NCBI GenBank assembly: GCA_020740775.1 | Contig: JAHEWK010000011.1 | Span: forward strand, 310,001-374,000 | DNA from: Ilyonectria destructans | Lineage: Eukaryota; Ascomycota; Sordariomycetes; Hypocreales; Nectriaceae | Direction: 5' to 3' | DNA: 64,000 nt | In this document: one piece after another, positions 33,517-46,035 of the stretch | Position numbering within the stretch: the first letter of the stretch is position 1 | How the letters are laid out: each line of letters begins with the position of its first letter | Program-made: the position numbers and the translations under genes | Notes under the pieces: model-generated | Databases searched by the model: none | What the model was told of the DNA's origin: nothing | The model's input: the letters and a program-made list of their open reading frames with translations, nothing else

Positions 33517-34059
33517 TCACACTGTTATTACACCCTTTTCTAGTTCAACAAAACATAAATCCTCCGGCAAATCCAACTCCGTGACCTGGTCTCTGGGAAA
33601 AGGCGATGTTTCACCCGTCTTTTCATAGCCGCGGCGCATGTACCACATGATAAGCTCTCGGCGCGTCGAAAGGGCGTTTAACCCCAGCTTGTTAACACCC
33701 CAAGTCTTCTGACAGTAGTCTTCAGCATAAGCGAGAACCTGACGCCCAATACCGCCACGTTGACAAGTCTGGTCAACGGCCAACATGGAAATGCGGGCGA
33801 GGTCATCGCTGCGCTTGAAAACCTCAACGGAGCCCACGAGAGCGTTGTTGTTGTCGGTGGCCATCAGGATCGCACCGTCGGGCTTGTTGATTTGTGTGAT
33901 GATTTCTTTGACATCCAGACGGAAGCTCTCCCCGAGTTTCATGTCCCCTGTCCAGTCTTGTCGGCTGTCTTCAGCGCGGAACGCTGATTCCACCATTACT
34001 TGAAGCTGAGACGCATCGTCAAGAGTTGCGATGCGGAAATGGAGGTCGTCGTTGGCCAT
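33517..34059 (-). CDS. GNAT-family N-acetyltransferase
   Basis: A single exon of 180 aa. The acetyl-CoA pyrophosphate-binding motif is clear: AVDQTCQRGGIGRQVLAYAE (Q/RxxGxG at residues about 100-105), preceded by the beta4 strand ARISMLAV. The C-terminal LNALSTRRELIMWYMRRGYEKTGE is the usual motif B/C region, ending in the GY...G segment. No targeting signal is seen. Substrates of such small fungal GNATs include amino acids, polyamines and toxic amines. The sequence does not say which. It stands alone, next to the AT-rich block. Confidence 0.9.
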   Translation of the reverse strand: MANDDLHFRIATLDDASQLQVMVESAFRAEDSRQDWTGDMKLGESFRLDVKEIITQINKPDGAILMATDNNNALVGSVEVFKRSDDLARISMLAVDQTCQRGGIGRQVLAYAEDYCQKTWGVNKLGLNALSTRRELIMWYMRRGYEKTGETSPFPRDQVTELDLPEDLCFVELEKGVITV

Positions 34060-35270
34060 TTTGGTCGAGGTTGTCTAATAGGGCAGGCAGTGCGAGGTTA
34101 TGATGCAAATTTGAGGATTTGATGCGCAATATTGTAAAGTTCAATAGGAAGAAGGCAGTATTTATGTATGAAACAGATTGGAATATCACCTGCTATTCTG
34201 CGCCGGCGAGATATCACGAGGGAATAAATCAGCTCAAAATGTCGTGGGGACGCCTTTTCTCTCAGGTGGCTCACAACAACGCTCCATTTTAGGTCAGGTC
34301 ATGTCACAGGAAGGGCGTTATTGACACGATAATGCTTGTTGCATTGCAGCCTATTCCCAGCTCCTTCGAATCCTACAGGGCTATGCTTCGGCTAATTAGA
34401 TTTATTGCTTAATAAGCGAGCAGAGGCAGCAGTTCCATCATACTGCCGGTTTAGACCGCCTAGCCTAGTCCTGCAAACAATTGCGAGAAGTTCGATGCAT
34501 GTGTTAATTTTAAAAAGAGAAACCCTCCCGATTTTTAACCCATCTTCTATCAAGACAGGCACATGCTATAATCGTACGACTTGCTATAACAACATCAGTA
34601 CTAGTCGTGCACGTCATATCGGAAACATCTCTCCGCTGGTGCACGTCATATACGATACATTACTTCGACCACCATATCTCCATGACAGCATAGCTGAGAA
34701 AATTAAATGCTGGACCCGATCGTCCTATTTGAGTATGTGCCCTATGAAGGTTTTCAGTACCGTGACGTCGTAACAAGATGCGGGGCGACCCACGAATCGG
34801 GAAACGGGATTATTCCATTGTTTGTAAAGTAGGGCTGAATCAAGAACGAACAGGTGGATAACCCAAGGCGTCATAGTAAGCCTGAGTAGGCCTGCAGTGC
34901 GACTGACCCCAATCACCAACGCTTCCACCCTCTTTGTCATCGAGGAGCTGGTTGAGTCTATGATAAATGGACTCGTCATGATGAATCCTTGACATGGTGT
35001 TGCATTCTGCCTCTGTGAGATACCCCGCCCGGCAAGCTTCAGCCAGGTATGCCGTGAGGGGTACCAAATGTCATTTTGAACTCATACATGCGCATTTATG
35101 TCGTATTGAGGACAGTGCAATGAAATCTAGGCTGCGATACTAAATCTATGACCGCATAGAGGGCTGGGAGATAAGAAAAGAAGCTCATCCGAGATATTTC
35201 ACCCCCTATCTGCCCGGCCACCCACAGCCGTAATGCTCAAAGCAGAAGGAAGTTGCCTCCATTCACCACT
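34060..35270. other. Intergenic; possible small minus-strand exon at 34840-35067
   Basis: Mostly motif-free. The minus-strand frame 35067-34840 (about 75 codons, no ATG) has protein-like composition (e.g. AYLAEACRAGYLTEAECNTM) and may be an exon or relic of an unrecognised gene. Confidence 0.35.
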
Positions 35271-36480
35271 ATGTCACGAAAGATTTGCATCACGGCCGTT
35301 GATGGCCAAACTGGATTCCTCATTGCCGAGCTCATTCTCAAAAATGAAAATTTTGCTAGCAAGATGGATTCGGTTGTTGGGCTCACTCTTGATCCCAAGT
35401 CCGACCGTGCGCAGGAGCTCAAGGATCTTGGAGCAACCATCATTCCCCATGTCGTTGGGCGCGTTCGCACCGTGACAAAAGCGCTCAAGGACACAGGCTG
35501 TGATACTCTCTGTCTTGTCCCTCCAGCTCATGAGGAAAAATTTAACATATGTGTAGAGCTGGCCCATGCGGCCAAAAAGGCAAACATCGTCAATATTTGT
35601 CTCATTAGCTCAGCAGGTTGTGATTACGCGGATCCCCAGAAACACCCACATCTTCGTGAATTCATCGATTTGGAAAGCCTTGTTCTTGAGGCCAAGGGCG
35701 ATGCTAGTACTGCGGCAGGATGCTCGCCTTGCGTTATCCGGTAAGTCAACCTCAAGATCGCTCCAAAACGACCAGGTGGTGACGGCTTATAGCGCAGGTT
35801 TCTATGCTGAAAACCTCCTCCTGTATGCGCCTCAAGCTAAGGAGGAGGGCATTCTCCCTTTACCTATTGGTGACAAGCACAGATTTGCCCCAGTCGCTCT
35901 AGGCGTAAGATGCTCACATTTGTTCATCTTGATGCAAAGCTGACTCAATGAGCAGGATGTTGCCCAAGTTGCGGCTCATGTTCTCACGGGCAAAGGAAAA
36001 CATGGGTTCAGCGATAAACACCGTGGACAGATGATGATTGTTACGGGTAACGTTTTTATTCTAGTTGAGAAAGGTTTGCAACTGGTCTGATCGATGCCAG
36101 GTCCAATGCTTTGTGCAGGAAATGAGCTCGCTACCGCAGCGAGCACAGCACTGGGAACCGAACTGAAGTTCGAAAACATTTCCGAGTAAGTCTTGATTGC
36201 AAGACCCCATATAATGCGTAAGAAAATGACGCACAAGAGGCTAAATCCCCTTTTCAGAGCGGAAGCCAGGAAGGTTTTGAAGGCTCAATCAGAAAGTGAT
36301 CAATCTGAACAAAAGTATGTCCTCGAGTACTATCGCCTGGTACGCGAGGGCAAGACAAACTATATTGCAACTACTGCTTTTCATGACGTCACTGGGGAAC
36401 ATCCAACTGAGCCCGAGGCCTTCTTTCAGATGTATAGTGCTGAGATGCGTCCGCATAAGAAGGTCAAGCGCCATCGTTAG
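35271..36480 (+). CDS. NmrA-like family NAD(P)-binding protein (second copy)
   Basis: Five exons, 35271-35740, 35793-35904, 35956-36046, 36101-36185 and 36258-36480, give 326 aa. All introns are short GT-AG, and every phase fits. The N-terminal nucleotide-binding loop reads ITAVDGQTGFLIAELIL, a diverged GxxGxxG. The RAGFYAENLLLY segment formed across intron 1 matches the conserved RxGxFxEN of NmrA/HSCARG-like proteins. IIPHVV and LVPPAHEEKF follow the Rossmann topology. The weak glycine motif (DGQTG) suggests reduced or altered cofactor binding. A function as redox sensor or reductase is inferred from family only. It is distinct in sequence from the NmrA-like gene at 3105. Confidence 0.82.
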
Positions 36481-37678
36481 CCGGAATCACAATTTAGACT
36501 ACATTTTCAATGTTAGGATTATTTATCCATAGCTATCGCTTAAATACGGTAACATATTGCTGAGTTTCGAATTGAATGGTCTCAAAGGTCATGAAATGGA
36601 ATATTGCTCGTGTCCCTGTTTCGACCTGACAAAGTAATTACAGAGGCGGCAACCCACAGGCGCGGAAAACACCCCGGCCAGTGCAAGCAGCCAGCAGCCA
36701 CAGCGCAGGACTGCTTCCAGACGCAGACTGCTTTTCAGCGAGAAGATAGTCATTGGATGATTCGTGATCCAAAGATTGAGTAACCATTCACGATTGAGAG
36801 TAAATCGGCGAAAAGAAGCAGTGTGATATTGCTTCCCTTCAATTTTACACTGAACATTATAGCAGAATAGAGTTTTGAGTAGTACACCAAGAGGTAAGCC
36901 TCCATGTAAGATTAACCGGTTCACTATCGCCTGATCTTTGAATTTACGATGCAAGGTTGCGTTGCCTAGAAACAGCCAGCCCTCATACTGTCAACCCATA
37001 GCTATTGTTTCCTTTACAGCAGTCCGACATAACATTGATGAATTTCCAGTCAAATTTATTTCGTGATTCCATCTGGGAGGACGGTTGTCCTACTCGGCAC
37101 CCCAAATGTACGATGTGTACCCTATACTAACTACCAAGCTAAGCTGGAATATCACTTATTCAAGAAGAATCTATAGATATTACTATCACTACACATAGAG
37201 TAGGTGGGAATCTTATAACTACCCATATCACGGTCAAAAGTATCTACAAGATCTAACCCCCATCAACGCCGCAATTATTATTAACACACCTTCTGGGAAC
37301 AGCGGCATACCTGGAACATGCTGTCGTAACCAACCAATGTCAGATTACTAATTATACACACAAGTAATGAATTTGCATAAGGCCCAGGCTCCTTGGCCAG
37401 CAACGCACATTAGTTTCCCGAATAAATTATTCGCACATCACTGGCCGTGACATGGATTGCTCACTGGGATCCTGGTTACCTTACTGACGATAACCTGTCA
37501 ACATAGAAGCTGATCATCACAAAGCTGAGGTTCATAGATCGAATAATTGCCCGGGCTTAATTTCAAGTTTCAACTAATTAAATAAGACTAATGAGCGACG
37601 AAAACACTTTGAAGTGGCCACTTCCTCAGATGCAACTCATTCCCGCTGCATCTTTCCATTGCAATCTCAGGCAGCAAC
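36481..37678. other. Intergenic, no gene supported
   Basis: Moderately AT-rich with short frames only. It is the shared 3' region of two converging genes. Confidence 0.55.
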
Positions 37679-38280
37679 CTAAAAGTTGTGGAGATAGTCA
37701 CCGATGAAGTTGCTACCAAGCTTAGACACGGCTTGAGCAATCTCACCAGCACCGAAGGCCTTGGCGAGAGTCTTGGCCCACTCAGCAATGTTGCCCTGGA
37801 TGGTGGTGATCATGAAACGATGCTACCATCTGGATCAGTAAACGTGAAACGTGTAGGCCGATAAAGCTCTTACCTGGTAGGGCTTGTTGTCCTTGTCATG
37901 GAGGGCGACCCAGCGACCTTCTCCATTCTTGTTCTTCTGACCATACTGGAAACGGTCGTTGATGTTGACAACGAAGGAGTCTACCAGGGCGTTAAAAACA
38001 TTCTTTCGGCTGATTTGCGAATTTGTGACTTACTGCCCTCCTTCCTGGCGCCAGGGATATTGCCAATGTAGTCGGCGCTGCGTTCATCTTTGTAGAAGCG
38101 GTCCTGGATGTAGAGAAGAACATCTACATTTCCCTTGGACTGGTTCGTGGCTCTGACGATGTAGTACCGCGCAGTCCTGGTCCTGAAAGACTGCGACCAC
38201 TGGAGCTCCTGAACAGCCTGTTCAGACTCCGCGCTATAAGCGGGAACGATGAGGGTGTTGCCGGACTCGGGGAAAGACAT
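37679..38280 (-). CDS. Unknown 165-aa protein, three exons
   Basis: Minus-strand exons 38280-38034, 37980-37874 and 37822-37679 join in phase to give 165 aa. Introns are GTAAGT...GGTAG (53 nt) and GTAAGA...GGTAG (51 nt), with TTTTAACG and TTTACTGAT branch-like sites. The product has no signal peptide or membrane span. Alternating hydrophobic and polar residues in exon 1 (ARYYIVRATNQSKGNVDVLLYIQD) suggest beta structure. The C-terminus (IAEWAKTLAKAFGAGEIAQAV) looks like an amphipathic helix. I recognise no family. Coherent splicing argues that it is a real cytosolic protein. Confidence 0.75.
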
Positions 38281-40927
38281 GGTGAAATTGGGTGGTAAAT
38301 GAGGTTACTGGGTAAAGTAGTAGGTAGGGTGCTGGAAGTTGATTGCTGAGTTGGTGTTGTAATTCGAGAAAACTGATGAGAGCAGCAAGATCGTGGCCCT
38401 TAAGTACTTTCTTATGGTGAACTTGGAAACAATCCCCAGCTGCACTGCACAGCATGTCTCTCATCGCCGTCACCAGAGTGCCGAGTCTGTAGCTTCCCTC
38501 GCACGCTTGGTGATGCCATCCGTCAACACTACGCAAATCTCTCCACGCAGGCTGCGCCAGTGAGTAATCCAGCCATAGCGATGGATCCAAACTATTGATT
38601 CACATACCTGAACAAACGTTGCTTTGTGGGGTTGCGCCATGTGACGGCACAGACGTTACTCAGCTCGCCACATGGATAAGAGGCGTTCGCCGAGGATGGC
38701 TGAGCACGCCCAGGCGGCTACGCATGTCTCAGTTGCCTCTTTGCCGCATTAGTTGATCTTCCCGTTGCCGCTAGCGGTGCAAATGACCAGGCTTGGACGC
38801 CACATCGTATTTGATGGCGGCCGACTGTGTTTGGAGTGAAAGGCACCTGGACCACTTAGTTTTTGTCTATTCATGGCGTGTGAGGCTCTACAAACAATAG
38901 GAGAGCGATTTGATACTTTCTTGGCCCAGCCATCCTTCTTGCCAGCCAAGTATATTTACCTCGGCTATTGTCACCCCATGAGCTCATTCATTTCTTTTCT
39001 GTGGAGTGGTCCACGAGTAGCTAGCGCAGCCGGGAGTCTGTGACACAAAGCGCTAGTGTAGATGCACGCCGCAATAGTTCAAGTTTGAACCCCACAGACC
39101 CTCTTTACGAACACGCAATGGCTCTGAGGGAAGTATTACTCCGAAAAGAATGTCGTGATCCAATCTGGCGCTCCAAGGCCTGATCACATTTCAATATAAC
39201 TGCTGTGGCTGGCTGTTACCCACTCATATATTGGCCCACTTACGAGATATGTCGGCCATCTGCTTGACCGGTGACGCGAGCAACTCCTGCTATCCCCACA
39301 TTGAACAAGGGTGCTGTGGCTAGCAAAAGCAAGATCCGGAATTTTTATTGTGGTCTGGACTTTCTAGATCGATCGTCACTGATCATTGATATGCTGTACT
39401 GTAAAGAGCTCAAATGTTTGTGATTGTGGCTAGCTGATAATGTCGAATATGGTTTGAAGTGCATCTCTCCTGCATCAGCTTGTCGTGTGATTAATACTAC
39501 CAGGACACCGCAAAACCCCCCATTCCTCGCTCTCAGTGACAAATCCATGGTTTTCGAACCACGGCAGTGTCTAGTTAGTCTTGAGACGTCCAGAATTGGC
39601 AGCCGAGTGTCAATGTGACCTACCGGATCCACCAGCACAGGGTGATGAGCGCATCGACCGAGCCGCTATGAAAGCACCCACCACTGGAACAAATTCTAAT
39701 AGTTTGAACACAAATAGGCAAGCGCTGTTAATTCAGCTGCCATTCTCCCTTACATGTCAAGGAGTATACTTTGCCCTCGATTCTACCGTAAAAGGATCTT
39801 CTCTTGCAAGCCCCGGTACCCAGGGAGTGGCTCGTTTAGCGATAATGTTCTCACTCGCGTCATTAACTAGGTCTCTGGCCTGACCATCATGGAAGATTCT
39901 AGGTCGATACGTCTTAGGAACGTTTGGTGCAAAAGCTCAGAAAGTATCATTATTCTAAGGAACGTGATGACGAGTCTAGACTCTCCTACCCATGTTTATT
40001 AGATTGAGGCGTGTCATCGTACATTGACTCTGGTTGACCAAGGAAAACCCGTGAGATGGTTTAGGCTAATTCTCACCAGTGTTCGTCACATATCATCTGG
40101 ATTATGCTCGGGCCCTCCGTAGTACGACAATCTCGCCCATTCCGCCCGCTTTCACCGCACCGCCAAGTGCGTTAAAACACTCACAAGATCGACGAGCTGA
40201 TCTTGGTTTCTTCTTTTACAGTTCAATGAAACATGGCTAGTCAATAGCGTGGATGGTTGATCCAAATGGGGAATCGTCCCTATTGCCACGATCCTAAACA
40301 GCTCCCACTAACAATGCAGGTGGGTGCCTAGAACTTCCAGCTGCAGCGAGGACGGGACGGCTAGGTTTTCCGGTCCATCTCCGATAAGGCTAACGCAGGG
40401 GTGTTGTGAAAGAAGAAAAGAGGTACAGGCTGGGCAGCAAGGATGGCACAGACTAAGGATGGGTTGATTGCAAATCCTGAGTGAACGAGACAGGCTTGGC
40501 GCGACCACAGCGAAACACCTGGAACCGTACTCTTTCTTTTTAGAATTGACGGAATGCCCGGGGCAAACTGAGGCTGGCTGTATTGGAGCTGAATACCAAT
40601 TTAGGCAAAGTTTACACGCGAGAGGGGGTGACGCATCATTATCCAGAGACAAAAATCGAAAGTGGCTGGCTGCGAACATGTTTCCAATGAGAAAGTGGAT
40701 TGACCTCAGAGTTAATGTGTAAATTACGCGTTCTGGGTTCCTTGTTACATTGCAAACAATCAAGGCCTTCCTCTTATGAACAAGCCATCGGCTAAGTGGC
40801 ACAAGTATAAGAGGACAAGGCTCCTCTTCTCGAATAAGCCCAGTAGCTCACTCACATCAGCAGTCAGCTCTCTTCAGCTACTCTCCGTATTTGACTATCA
40901 CTTCATCATCACTGCACATTCCACAAG
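38281..40927. other. Intergenic, 2.6 kb
   Basis: The first few hundred bases are the promoter of the minus-strand 165-aa gene. The rest holds short frames, including a motif-free minus frame at 40308-40802. The last 130 bases form a CT-rich promoter for the next gene. Confidence 0.5.
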
Positions 40928-42939
40928 ATGGATTCTGCCCCGTTTGCGAATCTCCCCAACAAGCCCGATGCTTGGAGGCTTGATCTGCCAACCTACACTG
41001 GACAAACGGAGGCAACATTCTTTGCCGCTGACGGATTCCAGAAAGAATCTGAATCTGTCGTCGAGCAAGAAGTCCCTCCAGTCGCTGTGGTCGATCATCA
41101 AGCTCCCGGCATGAACCGCTGTAAGTAAACCAAAGTTTGTACCACTACAGTGACCTGACTAACCATTACAGACATCGTCAAGATCGAGTCACGTTTCAAA
41201 AACAAGAAGACAGGCCTCGATATTTGGAAGATTGGTGCCGGATGGCTTATCAGTCCTGATCTTCTCGTCACCGGCGGTGATGTTGTGTATGATACCGAGT
41301 ACCAGCTCGGTGCGGCTACGCAGCTCAAGTGCTACATTGGCTATCGCGGACGCGACTCGCCGGAGAACTCGCAGATTCAGTCGCGGTACGGTCGAAGTGT
41401 TGTCACCTCGGCTGAGTGGACTGATCAATTGGATGCGCGCTCACGAGACATTGCCTTTATTCAGGTTACCGAGCCGTTTGCGATTGATATTTGCACTTGC
41501 AACTCCCTCGAGGATGTCAAGATCGACGTGCCTGAGCTTGTTGATCCTGTCCCCCAACCCGAAGGTAAGTAAAAGACCCTTTGAATAAAAACCTATGCTA
41601 ACTGCGGATGTGAATCAGAGGAACCCGTCATCCCGGTCATCGCTGAGATTGAAGAGAAGCTCAATCTTACTGTGACCCACTGCAATGGCTGCGGCGGCTC
41701 TTGCGACAACACTGATGTTACCCCGGTCGAGCAACCTCAGATCCAAGAGGAGCCCAAGCCTGAAGAAACCACTGAGGTTGTTCCTTCAGGTAACACGGAG
41801 ACTGATTTCGAGATCGTTGAGGAAAACACCCCGACAACATCGGAGGAGGACGCGAGCAACGACACCGACATCTTTTACGAGGTGCTCAAGGCCGTCGCCA
41901 GTCTCGAGTCTCTCAATAGCACTTCTCCCTTGCTCGAATCGGCCAGCAATTCCGTCAGTATCACAGCTGGAGCTTTGGTCAGCTACATCGTAGGGGCTGA
42001 GACCATCTCCAGTGGTGCGGCCACAAAGATCTCCGGCGCCTCAGAGCGCGCATTGCTTGCCGAGGCGTCTCTCGAGGCGGTCCTGGCAATTGAGGAGTCT
42101 CCCGAGCTGGATGAGATTCTCGAACACATGCGAAAGAACTGGACCGAAAACGCACCCAAGGTTGACGAAGTTGCGGGCCTTCTCGCTTCTTACCTCAAGG
42201 AGGCTGCCCGCGATATTGCCACGTACCGCGAGACGGACAATAATGAAGTTGGACAGTCCACCAAGCGCAAGCGTCGCGCCCTGGCTATTAGACACTTTCC
42301 AGGAACCAACGCCAATGACACCGGTAAGGACTTTATCAAGGGCCTATTTGGGCCAACACTTCCCCTCGCTGGCCGCGAAGACGGCTTTTCTTCTCTCGGG
42401 CCTGTCTTGAGGAGTGCCATCTCTGCAGTTGAGCAGCTTGTCTCCCAGGCTGGTAAGACTGTTGTAGCTGAACGTGGGCCCAAGTTGCTTGAGAAGGCGA
42501 CGAGCCGCGGCACTGAGCTGGCCTCTGAGATTGACGAGGAAGCATCCCGAATCCTCCTTCAGCGTGCCATTATGGCAGATGCCGCCTTGCAGGCAATTTT
42601 CAGCTTGTCTAAGGAGAAGCTTGACGCTTTGAAGCTCATCCCCCTTGATGAGGTCTCCATTGAGGAGAACATCTTTGACTTCCTCAAGAGGGTAGTTCAA
42701 GATCTCGGACCTTTTGCCCTGTACCCTGCCAAGCACGGAGTCAAGAAATTTACCTCACTTCTCATCGACGCTCCTATCAAGTCTCAAACTCAGACAGTTC
42801 AGCAAGTTACTGTCAAGACTACCACACAGAGACTTGTGTTGCGAGAAATGCTCCGTGGAGCAAAAGGCTCTGTCATAGTGAGTGATTTTTGCAACAAGAC
42901 ATATTTACCCATACTAACTGTTATTGACAGGCTCTGTAA
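40928..42939 (+). CDS. Trypsin-like-fold protein lacking the catalytic His, with long helical C-terminus
   Basis: Four exons, 40928-41120, 41172-41564, 41619-42877 and 42931-42939, give 617 aa. The final exon adds only Ala-Leu-stop after an intron with CATACTAAC. Residues about 60-190 resemble the N-terminal half of a trypsin/Glu-endopeptidase fold: WKIGAGWLISPDLLVTGGDVVYD, then IGYRG and RDIAFIQV. The usual TAGHVVYD is TGGDVVYD, so the catalytic His is Asp. The Asp in RDIAF remains, but no GDSGG serine motif follows. An acidic Glu/Pro/Thr linker and a roughly 350-aa Ala/Glu/Leu-rich helical region complete it, with a basic patch KRKRRALAIR. It is probably a pseudoprotease with a binding or scaffold role. 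No signal peptide is seen. Confidence 0.72.
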
Positions 42940-43626
42940 TGCCTAAAGCCGCTTGACGTGGTTGATATGACGAAATCTGTATGGGACGTCATGAGACGTA
43001 CGACTGGAAACCAACAGGGGCCCCTGAATGGTGATATGTGTATGGTACCGGCCACCTCCGGACATTCCCTTTGTTTGCATTTTTGTTTTGTACTCACCAT
43101 GTTTTCTTGTTCACCGTTTCTTCTTTTAGTAGTAGCTGAAATTGAATTAATACAATCATGTTTTGTTTTGTTTTGCCGTAAAGCAACTTGGTTAATTATC
43201 ATCGGAACTTTTCGCGTCCAGTCTATCAGCATCAGTATCTAGACTGATGCTTCAGGTATCTGCTAGTGATGGACTTTTGGGTACAAGCATCCATGGCGAT
43301 TATTTCGCGTGGTTGATCTCGGGGGTTGGAGACATGGCTAGAGCTTCTTTTACGATCGATCTCAAAGTATTTGAAGGGAAAGTTCGAGACTAGAACGAGG
43401 TCACACGAAGCCAGACCAGACTTGTGAAGAAATTGTGTATTTGCCAGGTGGGAAATTGATCCTGGCCGCTCCTGTAGGTCTATTTAGGCCCCATTCCTGC
43501 CATAGACTTGATCACAGGTACATGCCATCTTTAATTGCGCCATCATGGCGTTCCGCTACAATTGTCCAACAAGGTAGCCTGAAATCGTCTTTGATAGAGG
43601 CTATGGAATGTTCACCTCTCATCCAC
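42940..43626. other. Intergenic, no gene supported
   Basis: T-rich 3' flanks of two converging genes. Nothing else is recognised. Confidence 0.6.
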
Positions 43627-45026
43627 CTATAGCCAGAGCAAAACACAACCAGCAATAACGAGAAATGGAACACTAGCGATAGTACGCGCGCCGCTGGTTT
43701 TGCTGCTATTGCTGGCGCAATCTTGGCTGAAGGATGTTGCTTTGCAGTCGGCTGCATCAACTGATGAGCTGGCAGTGGAGCTGGCACTAGCGCTAGCACT
43801 GGAACTGGAATCGTCGCTGTGGTCATTCCCCGAAGAACTGCTACCGGGGACTGTATCAGAACTTGAGGATGACTTCTCTCCTTTGTTAGGGTTGAGTCCC
43901 GTGGCTTGGAAAGAGGCGAGAATCGTATCCTCGCTGCCATCAACGACGGTATCATTGGTGGCACGGGTGCTATCATACGTGTAACTCTTGCCAGAGTTCG
44001 TGCCCGGGGCCGTAGAAGTATTGTAGCACTCGATAACAACCTCACTGAAGGTAGCAAAATAGTATCCGTAATTCTCGATATCAGCGGCGTCCCAGTCAAT
44101 CTCACCCCCAGCCCAGGCGATTGTTCCAGCGGCATTGGTGGAAAGACCGCCTGGCCAGAGGGATAGTTGAACACGCGCAGGAGTCTGCGGGAAATCGAAA
44201 TTTTGGCTCGTCTCGTTCCAGGTGTCATTCTTGTTCAACGTGCGGCCCAGCGTGTCGTCGATGTACCACTCAACCGTGTCCGGAGTCCAGCGAACTTCGT
44301 AGTCGTGGAAGTTGTCAAAGCTGTCACTCATGGTGAGATTCGCTGCGTGTGTCGGGTCTAACTACCTGTTAGTACGGTTCTCGTGCCCGGATCACACAAT
44401 GACAGTGCAAGTGTGGCAAGGAAGCCTTACAGGTCGTTATGCCTTGAAAGTAATAATTTGTCTGGGCTGTTTCAAGGTCCACACCGATGAACTCGAAATC
44501 GATCTCGTCCTTGACATCGGAGAAAAGAATGAATGCTGTCACAACGCCAGCACCTCGACTCGTTTTCAAGCGAGCCTTGACGTTGCCGTACCACATATAT
44601 ACGGTAGAGGATAAAACAGTCCCGGAGCTGTCTTTCGCCATGGTTAGAAGAGTGTTTCCCTTGTACAAAAGAGGGTCTCCGGACGACATCCAATCCGCTT
44701 CGGTGGAGTTTCCAAGGTAATCGCTAATATCAGAAACACGGTCCAGTGAGTCCATGGTGAGAGTGAGGTCCTGGCAGACAGGAGCGGGCATGCAAGAGTC
44801 AAGAGAGTACGACATGGTGGGATCGCAACCACCAAGGCAGTATGCTCCAACACCACACTCGCCATACGCTAAAATAGTACGTGAGTAAACTTCCATCACG
44901 CCAGGATATTGACCTACTGGAACAACATGGGGTGCTCTTTGGGCACTTGCTGTCAGCGGAACATGACACAGTTGCCAGGACCGAACCAATCCCAAGCAGA
45001 GCGCCCAATACCAGAGAGCGTAGCAT
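43627..45026 (-). CDS. GPI-anchored CRH-family cell-wall transglycosidase (GH16)
   Basis: Minus-strand exons 45026-44918, 44868-44431 and 44357-43627 give 425 aa. A signal peptide (MLRSLVLGALLGIGSVLA) precedes a Cys-rich module (CPKSTPCCSTYGECGVGAYCLGGC) like the one before CRH catalytic domains. The GH16 active site is DEIDFEFIG, with both Glu residues and the central Asp. DYEVRWTPDTVEWYID and LSLWPGG are further family signatures. The C-terminus is a Ser-rich stalk and a hydrophobic tail (VPFLVIAGCVLLWL) typical of GPI attachment. CRH enzymes cross-link chitin to beta-1,6/1,3-glucan at the fungal wall. The intron 2 acceptor was chosen as GTTAG at 44358 because only it keeps the frame. Confidence 0.92.
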
Positions 45027-46035
45027 TATGAATAGATATTAATTGATGCAAATATGAGCCACAAGATTCGGGGGCCGAATTGTCAATAGTTAGTCGCCAG
45101 AATCGAAGAGCGCAGAATATTAGATGGCGCCGTAGTTCGGTCGTTGTATAATCGCAAAGGCACTTGAGGAGGGCTCGAGTCTATTGATGACCAGGTTTCA
45201 AGCAGAGGAATCGAAGTGTGTATAACGGACGGCAGCTTCGTGGTAGGAAGCGTTGAACGAATGTGGAAAGTTTGATCGCTTGACAAGTCGTCGGTAGCGA
45301 GAGTGTCGTAATGAGGCACACTGTCGAGGCCTTCTTCGGGAGGGATCACAGGCAAAAAGTGCCTGCAAGGACGCAAATCAAAATAGAACTAAGATATTCG
45401 ACATTAATGCCAGTATAAGGGCAGCAGAAAAGATGACAACGAGTGGGTGAAGGAGAAAAGAGCAAGCAGCACGCGCAAGCCTAGGATATGGCCACAGTTA
45501 ATCTACCGCGCAAGAACGCGAGTGGGCTCACTGCTTATCCGGAACCCGGCATTATGGATAGGTAATAGAGGAGGGCAACGCCACTGCAACAAAGGGGTTA
45601 GAAGGATATACTGAGGGATGTGACAAACTCTGGGGGGTGCACCACCTCATTTGATCGGCTTGTTGCCCGAATAATTGCAGCAATGGTTCCCTAGACTCTG
45701 CTAGTCTGGGACTGAGACCCACGCAAATCCGTGATGCCGGAAAGACGGCATATTGAAGTGGAGTCATTTGCCCAATAGGGTCAGGACCGCGTCATCCAAG
45801 CTGACGACGACGTACACAAAACGACAACCAGAAAGACGAGGCCACGACGAACTAATTTCCTTTAATTCTCGACACCATTTTTGTATTGGCTGATTCCGCG
45901 GCGTGCCTTTCCATCTTAGGTCGAACGTCGTAGACTAGTCTCATTCTGGCTCTCCCCTCTCTAACAACGGATGCCACAGCCGAGTCGCTCTCCGCCGGTC
46001 CTGATATCAATTCCACCCGGTTAAAGCTAGTGGGG
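45027..46035. other. Intergenic, promoter of the CRH gene and remnant DNA
   Basis: No gene supported. Short motif-free frames lie on the minus strand at 45083-45376 and 45552-45767. Confidence 0.5.

Noticed and set aside
40308..40802. 164-codon minus-strand open frame
   Set aside because: No ATG at its start, Cys/Ser/Leu-rich random-looking composition, no motif, and it overlaps the promoter of the gene at 40928.
45083..45376. 97-codon minus-strand frame upstream of the CRH gene
   Set aside because: Ser/Thr/Pro-rich with no motif; more likely leader or promoter DNA.
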